A DNA stretch of 64,000 bases, taken from contig CALUNG010000004.1 of NCBI GenBank assembly GCA_944321955.1, positions 80,474-144,473 of the forward strand, in the 5' to 3' direction. Source of the stretch: an uncultured Alistipes sp. GTDB taxonomy: Bacteria > Bacteroidota > Bacteroidia > Bacteroidales > Rikenellaceae. Positions 24,444 through 33,333 of the stretch are shown one piece after another. Both the position numbers and the translations under genes were made by a program. The notes under the pieces are model-generated. The model did no database searches. It was not told where the DNA came from and was given only the letters and a program-made list of their open reading frames with translations. Position 1 is the stretch's first letter. Each line of letters begins with the position of its first letter.

Positions 24444-26717
24444 CTATTCCACTCCGTAGATGTACTCCACCGGAGACTTCTTGAAGCGTACTATGCGCGT
24501 ATCCTTGGTGCCGGCTCCGTTTTTGGTGAGGTAGAGACCGGCCATCGTCCCGTTGAAATACCATCCCGATCCCTCGGGCGAATGTACCGCGAAGAGGATG
24601 TTGTTGTAGTGGCTCGAGTGCTTTATGCCGTCGGCGTTCCACTGCGCTCCCGGACCATACCACGTAACCGGTTCGTACTCCGGGAAGTCGGGACTCCACA
24701 TGCCGGTATAGAGAATGTCGGTGGCCGTGACCGTTCCGACCGTCAGGTCGTTGCGGCGGCGCTGCTCGCGTTTCACCGTGGAGTGACCCTCCCACGGGGT
24801 GCGCAGGGTGTGCGTGCCGCTCCACATGATCCATACGTAGTCCGTGGCGTCGAATATGCGGTTGAACTCCTCCATCGACGGAAGCTCGTACCCGTCGGGT
24901 GACAGGGCGTCGGCCGGCAGCTTGTTGATGTGCGCCGCCACGTCGGTCGAAAAGCCCTCCATGACCAGTTTGCCGTTGTCGTCGATCACACGCATGCCCT
25001 GGCCGCTGTCGCCCTGATATGCCCATCCCCACAGGTTGTAGAACTCTTCGGCCGTACAGTCGCGCAGATAGTCGATGACGCGTTTGCCGGCTTCGGCCGC
25101 CGGGTCCGACGGACAGAGTATCTGGTCGGTGAAGTCGCGCGAATTGCCGCGGGCGTTGTACTTGCACCACCATACGCCGTGCAGCCACGTGACTGGCAAC
25201 CCGAAGTTGCGTCGCGAGACGACGTACTCTTCGCGTTCCGAACCGTCGGCCTCGTTGCAGATGACGATCGTCGCCGACTGTACGCGGCCGTCTGCCGTCG
25301 GGTCGTTGGGCTTCCATCCGCCCAGCACGCGGAGCGTGCGTTCCGCGTCGTCGGCGGGCTGGAGTTTGATCCACGGATCCTCGTCGGCGGCGAACTCCAC
25401 GGTGACGCTCTTGCCGGCAGGAGGCGTGAGGCGGCCCAGTTCGTTGTCGACGTAGCGCCCGAAGTCGTAAGAGCAATTCTCCGGTTCGAAACTCATTTCA
25501 CCTTCGATGAGCGTGGGGTTGGCCTCCAGACGCAACGTTATGCAATCCTCGTCGTAGATGTTGCCGAGACCCTTGCGGCGGAACATGACCGTAACCTCGT
25601 CTGCCGGCATGCCGGGAGCGTAGCGGGGCTTCTCGATCAGCAGGGTGTTCCTTGCCGGTATCGACGTGCCGTCGGCCGCGGCCTGCCCGACAGTAAGGGG
25701 ATAACCCGTTACGGGCTGCAGCTCGAGTTCGTCGTCGCAGGCGAGAGCCAGACGTATGTCGGTTGCGGTGTAGGGCAGCGTAAGCGTCCTGCCGTCTTCG
25801 GAGATGACCGCGTCGCCCGGAAGCGACGATGCGGAAGCGTCGATCGTGATCGTGCCGTCGAGATCGGGAACCATTCCCACGTCTTCGCCCTCTTCCCATG
25901 GCTCGACGCTCATGGAGACTTCGTTGTCGGCATACTCCCTGGTTATGTTGATGACGTAGATGCGGTTGCGGAGAATCTGTGCGGGCGCCTCGGCCTCGAG
26001 CTCCATCGGGCGGCCGTCGATTGTGCCCGCTACCGTGATAGTAAGGCCGTCTCCGTCCTGCCCGTATAAGTGCGCTACGCCGCGCGTGCTTTCGGCGTAC
26101 GGCTTTTCGGGGCGGAATACGATCTCTTCACGTGCCTCGTCGGCTGCACTGCCGCCGTCGAAAATGCGGCTCGATACCGCGGCTCCGTTTATGGTGATGC
26201 ATTCGATACGGGCCTCGCCGACCGTGCGCAGCTCAAGGTCGAACCGTGCCGTACCCCTGACCAGCGATACGGTGCTGCCGTTCCGGGTCGGAAGGGTGGT
26301 GCTGCCCGAAAGGAAGCGTCGTGGCTGTCCGTCGATCATGCCGGCCGTGAGCTGCAGCCACTCGCTCTCGGTGATGCCCTGCATCTGAAGCTCGTGGAGA
26401 CGGTCGATGTCGATGGCGTCGGTCATTACATAGAGCGTACCGGCTCCTTTGGTCGTACGGAATCCATAGCCCGATGCATCAGATACGGGCGAGGCGAATA
26501 TCTCGGTCATCGAGCCGTCCTCGAAGAGGCAGGCGTGTGCCGATGCGAGGTCCGTGTCGTCGTCCTGACCGCCATTCGGCTCGTAGTCGGCCGCGGCGAT
26601 GCGTATGAATGTCGGGCGCTCCGTATTGTCGGGTGCTTGTTCATCCTTGTTGCAGGCGGTTGCCATGGTGCAGGCGGCTGCGAAGGCCGCAATCATGTAT
26701 TTCGTTATGGTGTTCAT
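24444..26717 (-). CDS. Surface lipoprotein: fimbrillin-like N-terminus, FISUMP-like C-terminus (paralogue 2)
   Basis: A 757-residue lipoprotein with lipobox ACTMATAC (Cys22). The N-terminal 270 residues have the fimbrillin/Mfa2-like succession (TLYVMTDAIDID, ESEWLQLT, STVSLVRGTARFDLEL, ILRNRIYVINITRE). A middle beta domain follows (YDFGRYVDNELGRLTPPAGKSVTVEF ... RVLGGWKPNDPTADGRVQ). The last 230 residues (GLPVTWLHGVWWCKYNARG ... SPDGYELPSMEEFNRIF ... DTRIVRFKKSPVEYIYG) resemble the Fibrobacter-major-paralogous (FISUMP) domain, related to C-type-lectin-like folds. It is a clear paralogue of the gene upstream at 26749-28974. A role in a surface fibre or adhesin is inferred. Third gene of the operon, 31 bases after its paralogue. 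Confidence 0.82.
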   Translation of the reverse strand: MNTITKYMIAAFAAACTMATACNKDEQAPDNTERPTFIRIAAADYEPNGGQDDDTDLASAHACLFEDGSMTEIFASPVSDASGYGFRTTKGAGTLYVMTDAIDIDRLHELQMQGITESEWLQLTAGMIDGQPRRFLSGSTTLPTRNGSTVSLVRGTARFDLELRTVGEARIECITINGAAVSSRIFDGGSAADEAREEIVFRPEKPYAESTRGVAHLYGQDGDGLTITVAGTIDGRPMELEAEAPAQILRNRIYVINITREYADNEVSMSVEPWEEGEDVGMVPDLDGTITIDASASSLPGDAVISEDGRTLTLPYTATDIRLALACDDELELQPVTGYPLTVGQAAADGTSIPARNTLLIEKPRYAPGMPADEVTVMFRRKGLGNIYDEDCITLRLEANPTLIEGEMSFEPENCSYDFGRYVDNELGRLTPPAGKSVTVEFAADEDPWIKLQPADDAERTLRVLGGWKPNDPTADGRVQSATIVICNEADGSEREEYVVSRRNFGLPVTWLHGVWWCKYNARGNSRDFTDQILCPSDPAAEAGKRVIDYLRDCTAEEFYNLWGWAYQGDSGQGMRVIDDNGKLVMEGFSTDVAAHINKLPADALSPDGYELPSMEEFNRIFDATDYVWIMWSGTHTLRTPWEGHSTVKREQRRRNDLTVGTVTATDILYTGMWSPDFPEYEPVTWYGPGAQWNADGIKHSSHYNNILFAVHSPEGSGWYFNGTMAGLYLTKNGAGTKDTRIVRFKKSPVEYIYGVE

Positions 26718-26748
26718 CGTTCTTCTCTGCTGTTTTTGTTCGAAATCA

Positions 26749-28974
26749 TCAGTACATGTACTCCACGGGGCTCTTCACGCAGCGCAGGGTGCGGGTCTTG
26801 GTCGAATTCTGGGCCACGAACTTGAGCCAGTTCTGGTTGGCCTTCTCGTCCTGGGCGTATCCCTCCATCAGCCAGCTGTTGCCGCTGCTGCCGCATGTCG
26901 CCAGCATGATCATCATGCGCGATATGTTGCCCGGAGTGGTGTTCCACTGGTGGCCGGGACCGTAGAGCACCCACTTCTTGCCGTCGTGAGAGAATTCGTA
27001 GAAGGCTACCGTGCCGTAATCCGCTCCGAGAAGCTCGATGTTGCGCTCGATGATGCGTACCGATATCTCCTCGCCGGCCATGTTCCGGTATGTGCGCGAA
27101 CCGACACCTCCGATATTGTAGTTCTTACTGCCGCTGAAGAAGGCGTAGTCGTCATAGTCGGGCAGACGGTATCCCGCCGGAGCCATCGACGTGGGATCGA
27201 GCGTGCCGAAATCCTTGGCCGTGGAGCTCATGCCCTCGTAGTAGAAGAGCGCTCCGTCGTGCCGCAGCGGCAATCCCGCCGGGTTTCCGCCCTGATACTG
27301 GTCGCCCATGAGGCGCAGCAGCTCGTCGCCGCCGCAACCGTTCAGATAGTCGGCCAGTTCGTCGGCCGAAGCCGGGTCGTCGGCTATCTGTATCTGGTCG
27401 TCGAAACTGCGGGCGTCTCCGCGCAGGTTGTACTTGCACCACCATGTGCCGCCGATCTCGACTACCGGCAGACCGTGGTTGCGGCGGCGGAGCGTGTAGC
27501 TCTCGGTGTCGGAACCGTCGTCGGCCGTGATGACGATGCGTCCCTGCTGCATGCGGCCGTCGGCCTTGGGATCGTTGGGACGCCAGCCGCCGAGTATGCG
27601 GACGGCTCCGTCCTCCTCGGCAAGCGCCAGCCACGGGTCTTCGTCTGCATCGAACTCAAGCGAGACGCTGCTCCCCTGCGGCACTCTGAGACGCCCGAGT
27701 TCTCCGTCGACATATCCTCCGAAGTCGCATACGCCGTCGGCATCGAGGCTGAATCCTGTGAGTTCCGTCGGATTGGGCTCGAATACTATCACGACGCGAC
27801 CAGAGTAGAGATCGGCGTTGTGGATGTCGAGGCAGATGTACGAACGGGGCTCTCCCGGAATGCGGTGCTCGCTTGCCACCGTGACTGAGGCCACAGCCTC
27901 GAGCGAACGGGAGGCGCTTCCGACATTGGCCGTTACGCCGCGTACCGATCCCTCGATATCAACCTCGGCACCGGCCTCGGCGCGCAGCACCAGACGGAAC
28001 TCGTTGCGGCGATGGTCGACGAAGACCGTGTCGCACGTCGCGTTGACGCGAACGCCGTCCGACAATGTCGATGCCGCTGCATCCACGAGCCCCTTGAGCG
28101 TTGGAGCCGCATCGGTCGAGGCACCGTTTTCCCAGTCGCCGTCGGTTACCGATACCGCCATGTCGGCGCCGTTGCCATGCACGCGCAGCGTGTAGATCTT
28201 GTTACGCAGTATGTTCGACGGCAGTTCGGCCTTCATGCGGTGCAGTCCGCCGCCGATGCGGGCCGTAACTTCGGCCGTGATGTGGCGGCCGGCCTGCTCG
28301 CAGGCGTAGAGCAACGTCTCGCTGCCGCCGCTCAGAGGGTTGTCGCCGTAATCCACGGAAAAATCCGTCGACGAGGCTGTTGCGGGCTCTTCGGCCGTCT
28401 GCTGCGCAAATACGTATCCGCGGTCGGCGAGCCCGTAGATCGATACCTCCAGAATCTCGACGTCGCTGTCGGCGGCCTCGATGTCGATGCGCGCCACGCT
28501 GCGTCGGAGCGTTACGGTCGTCGGGCGGTTGCCGGCATCGAGGGCCATCCGTCCGGTCATCATAAGGAGATCCGCGGCGAGAGCATCGATCGCGGCATCG
28601 GTGGCGAGGAACTCCTCCTCGGAAACCCCCGAAGCGTCGTAGTGTCCGAATACATCTTCCGTATCGTTGGCCACGAAGCGTATTTCGCCCTCAAGGGCCG
28701 ACGGGCGGAAGGTGTAGAGGCCGTCGTTGCCGGCAGCTTCTCCGTGGAGAGCCTCGGCGAGAACTCCTCCGACAAAGCGGTAACCGGTAACCGTACCCGT
28801 TGTCGAGTCATCGGCCGCGCCGCTGCGCACGAAGCCTGCGGGCCGCAACGCCACGGTGATCTCGGCGGTCTGAGGACGTGCCGCCGTGTTGTCGTCGTGC
28901 GATTCGGTACATCCGACCGTCGCCAGCATCCCCGCAATAAGGGAGATCGTAAGTTTCGATATGTTGTTGGTCAT
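26749..28974 (-). CDS. Surface lipoprotein: fimbrillin-like N-terminus, FISUMP-like C-terminus (paralogue 1)
   Basis: A 741-residue lipoprotein with lipobox GMLATVGC (Cys22). The N-terminal part reads like a FimA/Mfa1-type fimbrillin: IRFVANDTEDVFG, SEEEFLATDAAIDALAADLLMMTGRM, TVTLRRSVARIDIEA, ILRNKIYTLRVHG. The middle domain matches that of the paralogue (CDFGGYVDGELGRLRVPQGSS, ILGGWRPNDPKADGRMQ). The C-terminal 230 residues carry IGGTWWCKYNLRG, AGYRLPDYDDY and the terminal TRTLRCVK, which fit the FISUMP pattern (W..N, G.RLP, RCVK). Second gene of the operon, 6 bases after the metzincin-like gene. Ligand and assembly are unknown. Confidence 0.82.
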   Translation of the reverse strand: MTNNISKLTISLIAGMLATVGCTESHDDNTAARPQTAEITVALRPAGFVRSGAADDSTTGTVTGYRFVGGVLAEALHGEAAGNDGLYTFRPSALEGEIRFVANDTEDVFGHYDASGVSEEEFLATDAAIDALAADLLMMTGRMALDAGNRPTTVTLRRSVARIDIEAADSDVEILEVSIYGLADRGYVFAQQTAEEPATASSTDFSVDYGDNPLSGGSETLLYACEQAGRHITAEVTARIGGGLHRMKAELPSNILRNKIYTLRVHGNGADMAVSVTDGDWENGASTDAAPTLKGLVDAAASTLSDGVRVNATCDTVFVDHRRNEFRLVLRAEAGAEVDIEGSVRGVTANVGSASRSLEAVASVTVASEHRIPGEPRSYICLDIHNADLYSGRVVIVFEPNPTELTGFSLDADGVCDFGGYVDGELGRLRVPQGSSVSLEFDADEDPWLALAEEDGAVRILGGWRPNDPKADGRMQQGRIVITADDGSDTESYTLRRRNHGLPVVEIGGTWWCKYNLRGDARSFDDQIQIADDPASADELADYLNGCGGDELLRLMGDQYQGGNPAGLPLRHDGALFYYEGMSSTAKDFGTLDPTSMAPAGYRLPDYDDYAFFSGSKNYNIGGVGSRTYRNMAGEEISVRIIERNIELLGADYGTVAFYEFSHDGKKWVLYGPGHQWNTTPGNISRMMIMLATCGSSGNSWLMEGYAQDEKANQNWLKFVAQNSTKTRTLRCVKSPVEYMY

Positions 28975-28980
28975 GGTGCG

Positions 28981-30837
28981 TTACTTATATCTGTTGGGGT
29001 TCTGTGAACTGTTGAGGTACGAGGGCGAGTCTATGGGCATCTCGGATATGTGGTCCACGTAGAAGTGGTTCATAAGCTCCTGCGCCCAGGGCCCGTAGGT
29101 GAACGAACTGCTGTGGCTGTATCCCATCACGTGGCCGAGCTCGTGGAACATGATCTCGCACGAGTAGGTGTTGAAGTAGTGCTGGAACCAAGCCTGCTGG
29201 TATGCGCCGAAGGCCGTTCCGCCGCCGAGACCCACGATGCCGTTGCCCGGATAGACGAGCCCCACGCGCAACGTGCGCGGCTGGCGCATCTGTCGCAGGA
29301 CGGTCTCGGCCGTCACCTTGTCGTTGACGCCACCGTTGCCGTAGAGACGGTCCTCGTTGGCGCGGAGAATCTCCTCGTGCTCCTGCATGTCGATCATGTA
29401 GGTGAAGTTGAGGAAGAGCGCCACGGCTTCGCGGCAGTGTACGGGACGTATGCCCATCCAGTTGCCGACGGGACCTCCGTCCGGCGCCTCGGGATCTCCG
29501 TCGTAGAGTGCGAAGCTGATGTTCCAGCCGTGTATGATGGCTTCGAGTTTGGCCCAGAACGGGTCGTCCGAAGAGATGCTGAACTCGGCGGCGGCAAGCT
29601 CGTCGGCCGATACGGGCTGCAATTCGATGATGCGTCCGGTTTCGGTGCGGCAGAATGTCTTGCGGTGTGCCATGGGCAGCTCGCCGTAGAAGTCGGCGAA
29701 GGCCGGTATGCGGTCGAACCATGCAATGTCGAAGTATTCGCCTCCGGACGATGCGATGCGGGCCCTGATCAGTACGTTGCTCAACTCGCGCGGCGAGTAG
29801 AACCTCACGTGCAGACGCCCGTCGTCGGTAACCGATACCTGCAGCGGCTTCGAAGTGTTGAACGAACGTACCGTCGCGTCGGTGTAGACCTCCTTGGGCT
29901 CGTTGTCCTGCAGAATGTACTCCACGCCGACCCTGTCGTATGTCTTTTCGGTGACGAAGAGCACGGCCGAGGCATCGTCGGGATGAATTACCGGCGTGCG
30001 TATCGTGCCTATGCGGTTCGGCTCCACGGCGTCGAGCGAGAAGCCGTAGGTGCGGCGCACGGTCGTGCCGCGGTAGCTGCGCGTGGTCATCTCTATTTCG
30101 CCGTCGAGTCCGCTGCCGTCGACCGTCGGAGGAAAGAGATACGATGCGCTCCGTGCGAGATCCAGTGTCATGGAGGTCCCGTTGCTGCGGCCTGTAAAGG
30201 CGCCGCCGCCCGTCAGACCGGTGCGGAAATGCGGCGAGGCGATCGAAACGCTGTTGGTCTCGACGGCCGTCTCGACGTAGATGTTGTTGAAGTCGAAGGT
30301 GAAGTCCGCACGTCCGACTATGCGGTGCTGTACGGTCTCGCCGTCGATGACGGCCGTAATCCCGTTGCCGCCGGCTCCGGGAACCGCAACCACCGAGAAC
30401 GGCGTGCGCGAGTAGAAGTATTCGGCCTCGAGCGGTCTGTCGAGGTCGTACGGAAAACGCAGCCACTCGTCGTCGATGTGCAACAGGTCGTTTATTGCGG
30501 CCATGTCGCGGGTTTCGTCGCCGCGTATGCCGAGAACCATAAGCGTGTAGTCGCCTTCGTGGAGTCCCTCGATGCGGATCTCCGATCGCGAGGCGTCGTA
30601 GAGTCCCTTCATGTCGCCGACGATATCTCCCGAACTGTCGGCCACGTGGAACTCCACGCGGTCGTAGTCCGCTCTCCGCAGCGACGCCGAACGCGTGGCG
30701 TCGCCTTCATAGTCGTCGTACTGCAGCCTGAATGTTATCGTGTCGGCGGCAGGATTGCCGTAATCGGCCGCGTCATCCTGCCGGCAACCGGCCAGCAGGA
30801 TGGCGAAAGTCAATAAAACATAAGCAATTCTCTTCAT
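28981..30837 (-). CDS. Surface lipoprotein with metzincin-type metalloprotease motif
   Basis: A 618-residue lipoprotein; the signal peptide MKRIAYVLLTFAILLAGC gives the lipidated Cys18. Residues about 50-150 (HEGDYTLMVLGIRGD) look like a FimB/Mfa2-type beta-sandwich. The C-terminal region contains HELGHVMGYSH (residues 565-575), a full metzincin zinc signature HExxHxxGxxH, with a possible Met-turn at Met600 (ISEMPIDS). It is therefore probably an exposed zinc endopeptidase, cell-anchored by lipid. The overall sequence is not one I recognise as a named protease family. It is the first gene of the operon with two fimbrillin/FISUMP lipoproteins, so it may process or release them or act on host targets. 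The ATG at 30837 is preferred to a TTG at 30843. Confidence 0.83.
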   Translation of the reverse strand: MKRIAYVLLTFAILLAGCRQDDAADYGNPAADTITFRLQYDDYEGDATRSASLRRADYDRVEFHVADSSGDIVGDMKGLYDASRSEIRIEGLHEGDYTLMVLGIRGDETRDMAAINDLLHIDDEWLRFPYDLDRPLEAEYFYSRTPFSVVAVPGAGGNGITAVIDGETVQHRIVGRADFTFDFNNIYVETAVETNSVSIASPHFRTGLTGGGAFTGRSNGTSMTLDLARSASYLFPPTVDGSGLDGEIEMTTRSYRGTTVRRTYGFSLDAVEPNRIGTIRTPVIHPDDASAVLFVTEKTYDRVGVEYILQDNEPKEVYTDATVRSFNTSKPLQVSVTDDGRLHVRFYSPRELSNVLIRARIASSGGEYFDIAWFDRIPAFADFYGELPMAHRKTFCRTETGRIIELQPVSADELAAAEFSISSDDPFWAKLEAIIHGWNISFALYDGDPEAPDGGPVGNWMGIRPVHCREAVALFLNFTYMIDMQEHEEILRANEDRLYGNGGVNDKVTAETVLRQMRQPRTLRVGLVYPGNGIVGLGGGTAFGAYQQAWFQHYFNTYSCEIMFHELGHVMGYSHSSSFTYGPWAQELMNHFYVDHISEMPIDSPSYLNSSQNPNRYK

Positions 30838-30923
30838 CTGCAATATATTTCAGTATATTTGTGTCGGTTTTCGCATGTGTCTGTTGCGGGAGCCGAACAG
30901 TCGGGTTCGACTCAAATTCCGCG

Positions 30924-30931
30924 CAAAAATA
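30924..30931 (-). promoter_or_regulatory. -7 box (TATTTTTG) of the metzincin/fimbrillin operon
   Basis: The complement of 30924-30931 reads TATTTTTG, 86 bases before the ATG at 30837. The expected -33 position (about 30951-30955) falls at the edge of the palindrome at 30954-30967. Confidence 0.5.
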
Positions 30932-30953
30932 TGCCGGCCGAACATCACATGGC

Positions 30954-30967
30954 GTAACATTTGTTAC
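30954..30967. promoter_or_regulatory. Palindromic operator candidate GTAACA-TT-TGTTAC
   Basis: A perfect 6+6 dyad with a 2-base centre lies between the divergent metzincin operon and the Crp/Fnr-family gene, 33 bases before the latter's ATG and at the -33 region of the former. Size and symmetry suit a Crp/Fnr-type dimer; the regulator next door is the natural candidate. Confidence 0.55.
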
Positions 30968-31000
30968 ATGCGAATGCAATGATTTTGTAATCAATGTATT

Positions 31001-31612
31001 ATGGATAACAAAATTTATGACATGCCCCTTTTCCGCGGGTGTGACCGCGTTGTCGTGGACAATATTCTCGGCAGTTCGTGCAGCCGGTTCAGTTCATACT
31101 CAAAAGGCGACTTCATAGCCATGCAGGACAGCGCCTGCCGGTCGCTGTTCATATTGTGCGAAGGCAGCGTCTATGCCCGCATGACAAACGACGAAGGACG
31201 CGAATTTACGCTCGATACCTTGTCGGCGCCCGACGTGCTGGCTTCGGCATTCATCTTCAGCACCGACGGCACGTTTCCAGTGACGATAATCGCCAACAGC
31301 GACTGCAAGATGTGGGTGGTGAGCAAGGAGTGCATCAGGACGCTGATAGAACACGACACCGTCGCTCTGAACAACTTTCTGACCATACTTTCCGACCACA
31401 GCATCTTCCTCAGCAGCAGGCTTCATCAGTTTGCCCTGCAGACGCTATCGTCGCGGTTGATAGGCTATCTCGAGAAGAACGGGTCGATACGGAACCTGCA
31501 GGAGACGGCCTTTATATTGGGAGTTGCGCGGCCGTCGCTGTCACGCTCGGTATCGCAACTGGTCCGTCAGGGCGTAGTGCGCAAGACCGAAGAGGGTTAT
31601 GTGCTTGCGTGA
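31001..31612 (+). CDS. Crp/Fnr-family transcriptional regulator
   Basis: A 203-residue regulator. An N-terminal cyclic-nucleotide-binding-like beta-roll (residues about 5-125; KGDFIAMQDSACRSLFILCEGSVYARMTNDEGREFTLDTLSAPDVLASAFIF) is followed by the dimer helix and a short winged helix (LQETAFILGVARPSLSRSVSQLVRQGVVRKTEEGYVL). The canonical cAMP-binding residues of E. coli Crp are not evident, so the ligand may be something else or none. It faces the metzincin/fimbrillin operon, with a 14-bp palindrome in the shared upstream region, so it may control that operon and itself. A second candidate -7 box (TATATTTG) is at 30854-30861. Confidence 0.9.
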   Translation: MDNKIYDMPLFRGCDRVVVDNILGSSCSRFSSYSKGDFIAMQDSACRSLFILCEGSVYARMTNDEGREFTLDTLSAPDVLASAFIFSTDGTFPVTIIANSDCKMWVVSKECIRTLIEHDTVALNNFLTILSDHSIFLSSRLHQFALQTLSSRLIGYLEKNGSIRNLQETAFILGVARPSLSRSVSQLVRQGVVRKTEEGYVLA

Positions 31613-31642
31613 GGTGCAGTCGGTCGGTTTGCGACATGACTG

Positions 31643-31677
31643 TGGGCGACGCCTTGCGAGGTGCCGCCCATGTCTTT
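31643..31677. terminator. Probable bidirectional terminator
   Basis: TGGGCG (31643-31648) pairs with CGCCCA (31665-31670), with weaker pairing inside, then TGTCTTTT. It separates the convergent Crp/Fnr and MFS genes. Confidence 0.5.
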
Positions 31678-32892
31678 TCAACGGGAGTCCCGGCCGAATA
31701 GAAACTTGAAGAATATGGCTGCCGTAGCGATGCTTAAGAGTCCCTGCATGACCTGACACCACTCCGTACCTGTTATGTCGGCGACCCATCCGATGACGAG
31801 ACTGCCGACGGGCAATGCCCCGAATGTGGTCATGGCCAGAAAACTGATCATGCGGCCTCGCATCTGCGGCACGGCCAGGGTCTGTACGATGATGTTGAAT
31901 GTGGGGAAGAGCGACATGGAGCAGAATCCGCACAGTGCGCTCATGAGCAGGTAGAGCCGCAGGTCACGGACGAAGGACATGACTGCGAGACCGATGCCCA
32001 ACACCACGAGATTCGTGAAAATGTGGCGTTTGAATCTGGGAATGTCATTCTCCTGCGAGGCGATGTAGAGCGTGCTTATGAGGGCGCCGAGCCCCGTCGC
32101 CGCATTGATGTATCCGTATGCCGCGACACCGGTGAATACGTTGTCGGCAAAGTACGGCTGCAGGGTGTTGTAGGTCATTATCAGCAGAAAGAGCATCAGC
32201 GACAGGGTGATCGTATGACGTATCTCGCGCTCATGAAGCATGTATCTCCAGCCTTCGCGCAGATTTTCGACAAGACCCGCCTTGCGAGGTATCCTCTCCT
32301 GCGGCGGGGCATGCATTATCTGTATGCATGCTATCACGATCAGGAAGCTGGCGGCATTGGCCGCAAAGCAGATCGTGGCGCCGTGTTTGGCCAGCACTAT
32401 GCCTGCCAGCACCGGACCTGTCAGTCGCGTGAAGTTGTTCATCGAGGCGTTCATCGCCAGGGCGCTGGGCAGCTGTTCGTTGTCGTGCACGATGTCGTTT
32501 ATGAGTGCCTGCCGTGCCGGCACGTCGTAGGCGAAGGCTACGCCCAGAATGAAACTGAGCAGCAGCATGACCCACAGCGAACCGTATCCCGTGGCGTAGG
32601 CTACCGTAAGCAGCAGCGCCTGCAGAGCCGAAACACCTTGCGTTATGAGCAGTATTTTGTAGCGGCTGTACTTGTCGGCGGCGATGCCTCCGGTCGGCGA
32701 CAGGATGAATGACGGAAACTGTTCGACGAACGTCGCAACGCCTACCATCAGCACCGAATCGGTCATTTGGTATATGACCCATGTCACGGCCGTGCGCTGC
32801 ATCCACGTACCGATACGCGATACGAGCATCCCCGTGAAATAGAGGTTGTAGTCGCGTATGCGAAAGACCCTGAATGCGTTCGAAATTTTCAT
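31678..32892 (-). CDS. MFS transporter, EntS-like exporter
   Basis: A 404-residue major facilitator protein with about twelve membrane helices. It begins MKISNAFRVFRIRDYNLYFTGMLVSRIGTWMQRTAVTWV, the usual start of the MFS_3/enterobactin-exporter-like group. The loop 2-3 motif GGIAADKYSRYKILL corresponds to motif A (G.LaDr.grr). Export of a siderophore-like or drug-like compound is the family expectation, not something shown here. The frame is open 300 bases further upstream, but that DNA encodes no transporter-like sequence; ATG 32892 is the family start. Confidence 0.88.
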   Translation of the reverse strand: MKISNAFRVFRIRDYNLYFTGMLVSRIGTWMQRTAVTWVIYQMTDSVLMVGVATFVEQFPSFILSPTGGIAADKYSRYKILLITQGVSALQALLLTVAYATGYGSLWVMLLLSFILGVAFAYDVPARQALINDIVHDNEQLPSALAMNASMNNFTRLTGPVLAGIVLAKHGATICFAANAASFLIVIACIQIMHAPPQERIPRKAGLVENLREGWRYMLHEREIRHTITLSLMLFLLIMTYNTLQPYFADNVFTGVAAYGYINAATGLGALISTLYIASQENDIPRFKRHIFTNLVVLGIGLAVMSFVRDLRLYLLMSALCGFCSMSLFPTFNIIVQTLAVPQMRGRMISFLAMTTFGALPVGSLVIGWVADITGTEWCQVMQGLLSIATAAIFFKFLFGRDSR

Positions 32893-33038
32893 TGCCTGCG
32901 TGTTTGCGTGCGTGTGCGTGCGATCGGCCCGGCCGTATTGTCGTTGAACATGTCGTGCGGTAGGGGGATTGGCCGGAATGATAAAAACCGTTTGCCGTGC
33001 CATGCGGCCGTACCGGCGATTGGCTTCTCCTGCCTTTG

Positions 33039-33046
33039 CAAAGGTA
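33039..33046 (-). promoter_or_regulatory. -7 box (TACCTTTG) upstream of the MFS gene
   Basis: The complement reads TACCTTTG. It is 146 bases before the MFS ATG, so the transcript would have a long leader, including GTGC-rich simple sequence near 32895-32925. Confidence 0.45.
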
Positions 33047-33107
33047 GTAATTTTTCGTTGACCGGCCGTGTTCGTGGTGAAATGGAACGCCGCGTGACAT
33101 GCTTGAA

Positions 33108-33144
33108 AACAAAAAAACGCGTCAGACTTTAATCTGACGCGTTT
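33108..33144 (-). terminator. Terminator of tRNA-Leu
   Basis: A 12-base perfect stem (33115-33126 with 33133-33144) with loop CTTTAA. Read on the minus strand it is followed by a run of T. It begins 3 bases beyond the tRNA 3' end. Confidence 0.9.
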
Positions 33145-33146
33145 CA

Positions 33147-33235
33147 TGGTGCCCAGGACGAGACTCGAACTCACACGGCCGTAATTAGCCACTACCCCCT
33201 CAAAGTAGCGTGTCTACCAATTCCACCACCTGGGC
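33147..33235 (-). tRNA. tRNA-Leu (anticodon GAG)
   Basis: 89 bases with CCA encoded. The acceptor stem GCCCAGG pairs with CCTGGGC. The D-arm contains AATTGGTAGACAC. The anticodon arm is CTACT-TTGAGGG-GGTAG, so the anticodon is GAG, decoding CUC/CUU. A long class II variable arm (about GGCTAATTACGGCC) and a T-arm with GTTCGAGTC follow, as expected for leucine. It has its own full promoter and a strong terminator. Confidence 0.96.
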
Positions 33236-33254
33236 TTTACTACTTTTGAGCGTG

Positions 33255-33285
33255 CAAATATACGGACTTTTTGCGTATCCGCAAA
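33255..33285 (-). promoter_or_regulatory. Consensus promoter of tRNA-Leu
   Basis: On the minus strand TTTG (33282-33285), 19 bases, then TATATTTG (33255-33262): an exact fit to the Bacteroidota housekeeping consensus. Transcription should start a few bases before the tRNA 5' end at 33235. Confidence 0.85.
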
Positions 33286-33333
33286 TTTTTCTGTCACTTT
33301 TTTCTCGCCGATATCCATATTTTGTACCGCCCG

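Noticed and set aside
29050-30816. Long open frame on the plus strand opposite the metzincin-like gene
   Set aside because: The minus strand encodes a lipoprotein with a signal peptide, lipobox and zinc motif; the plus-strand frame has no recognisable domain and reflects high GC with codon-position bias.
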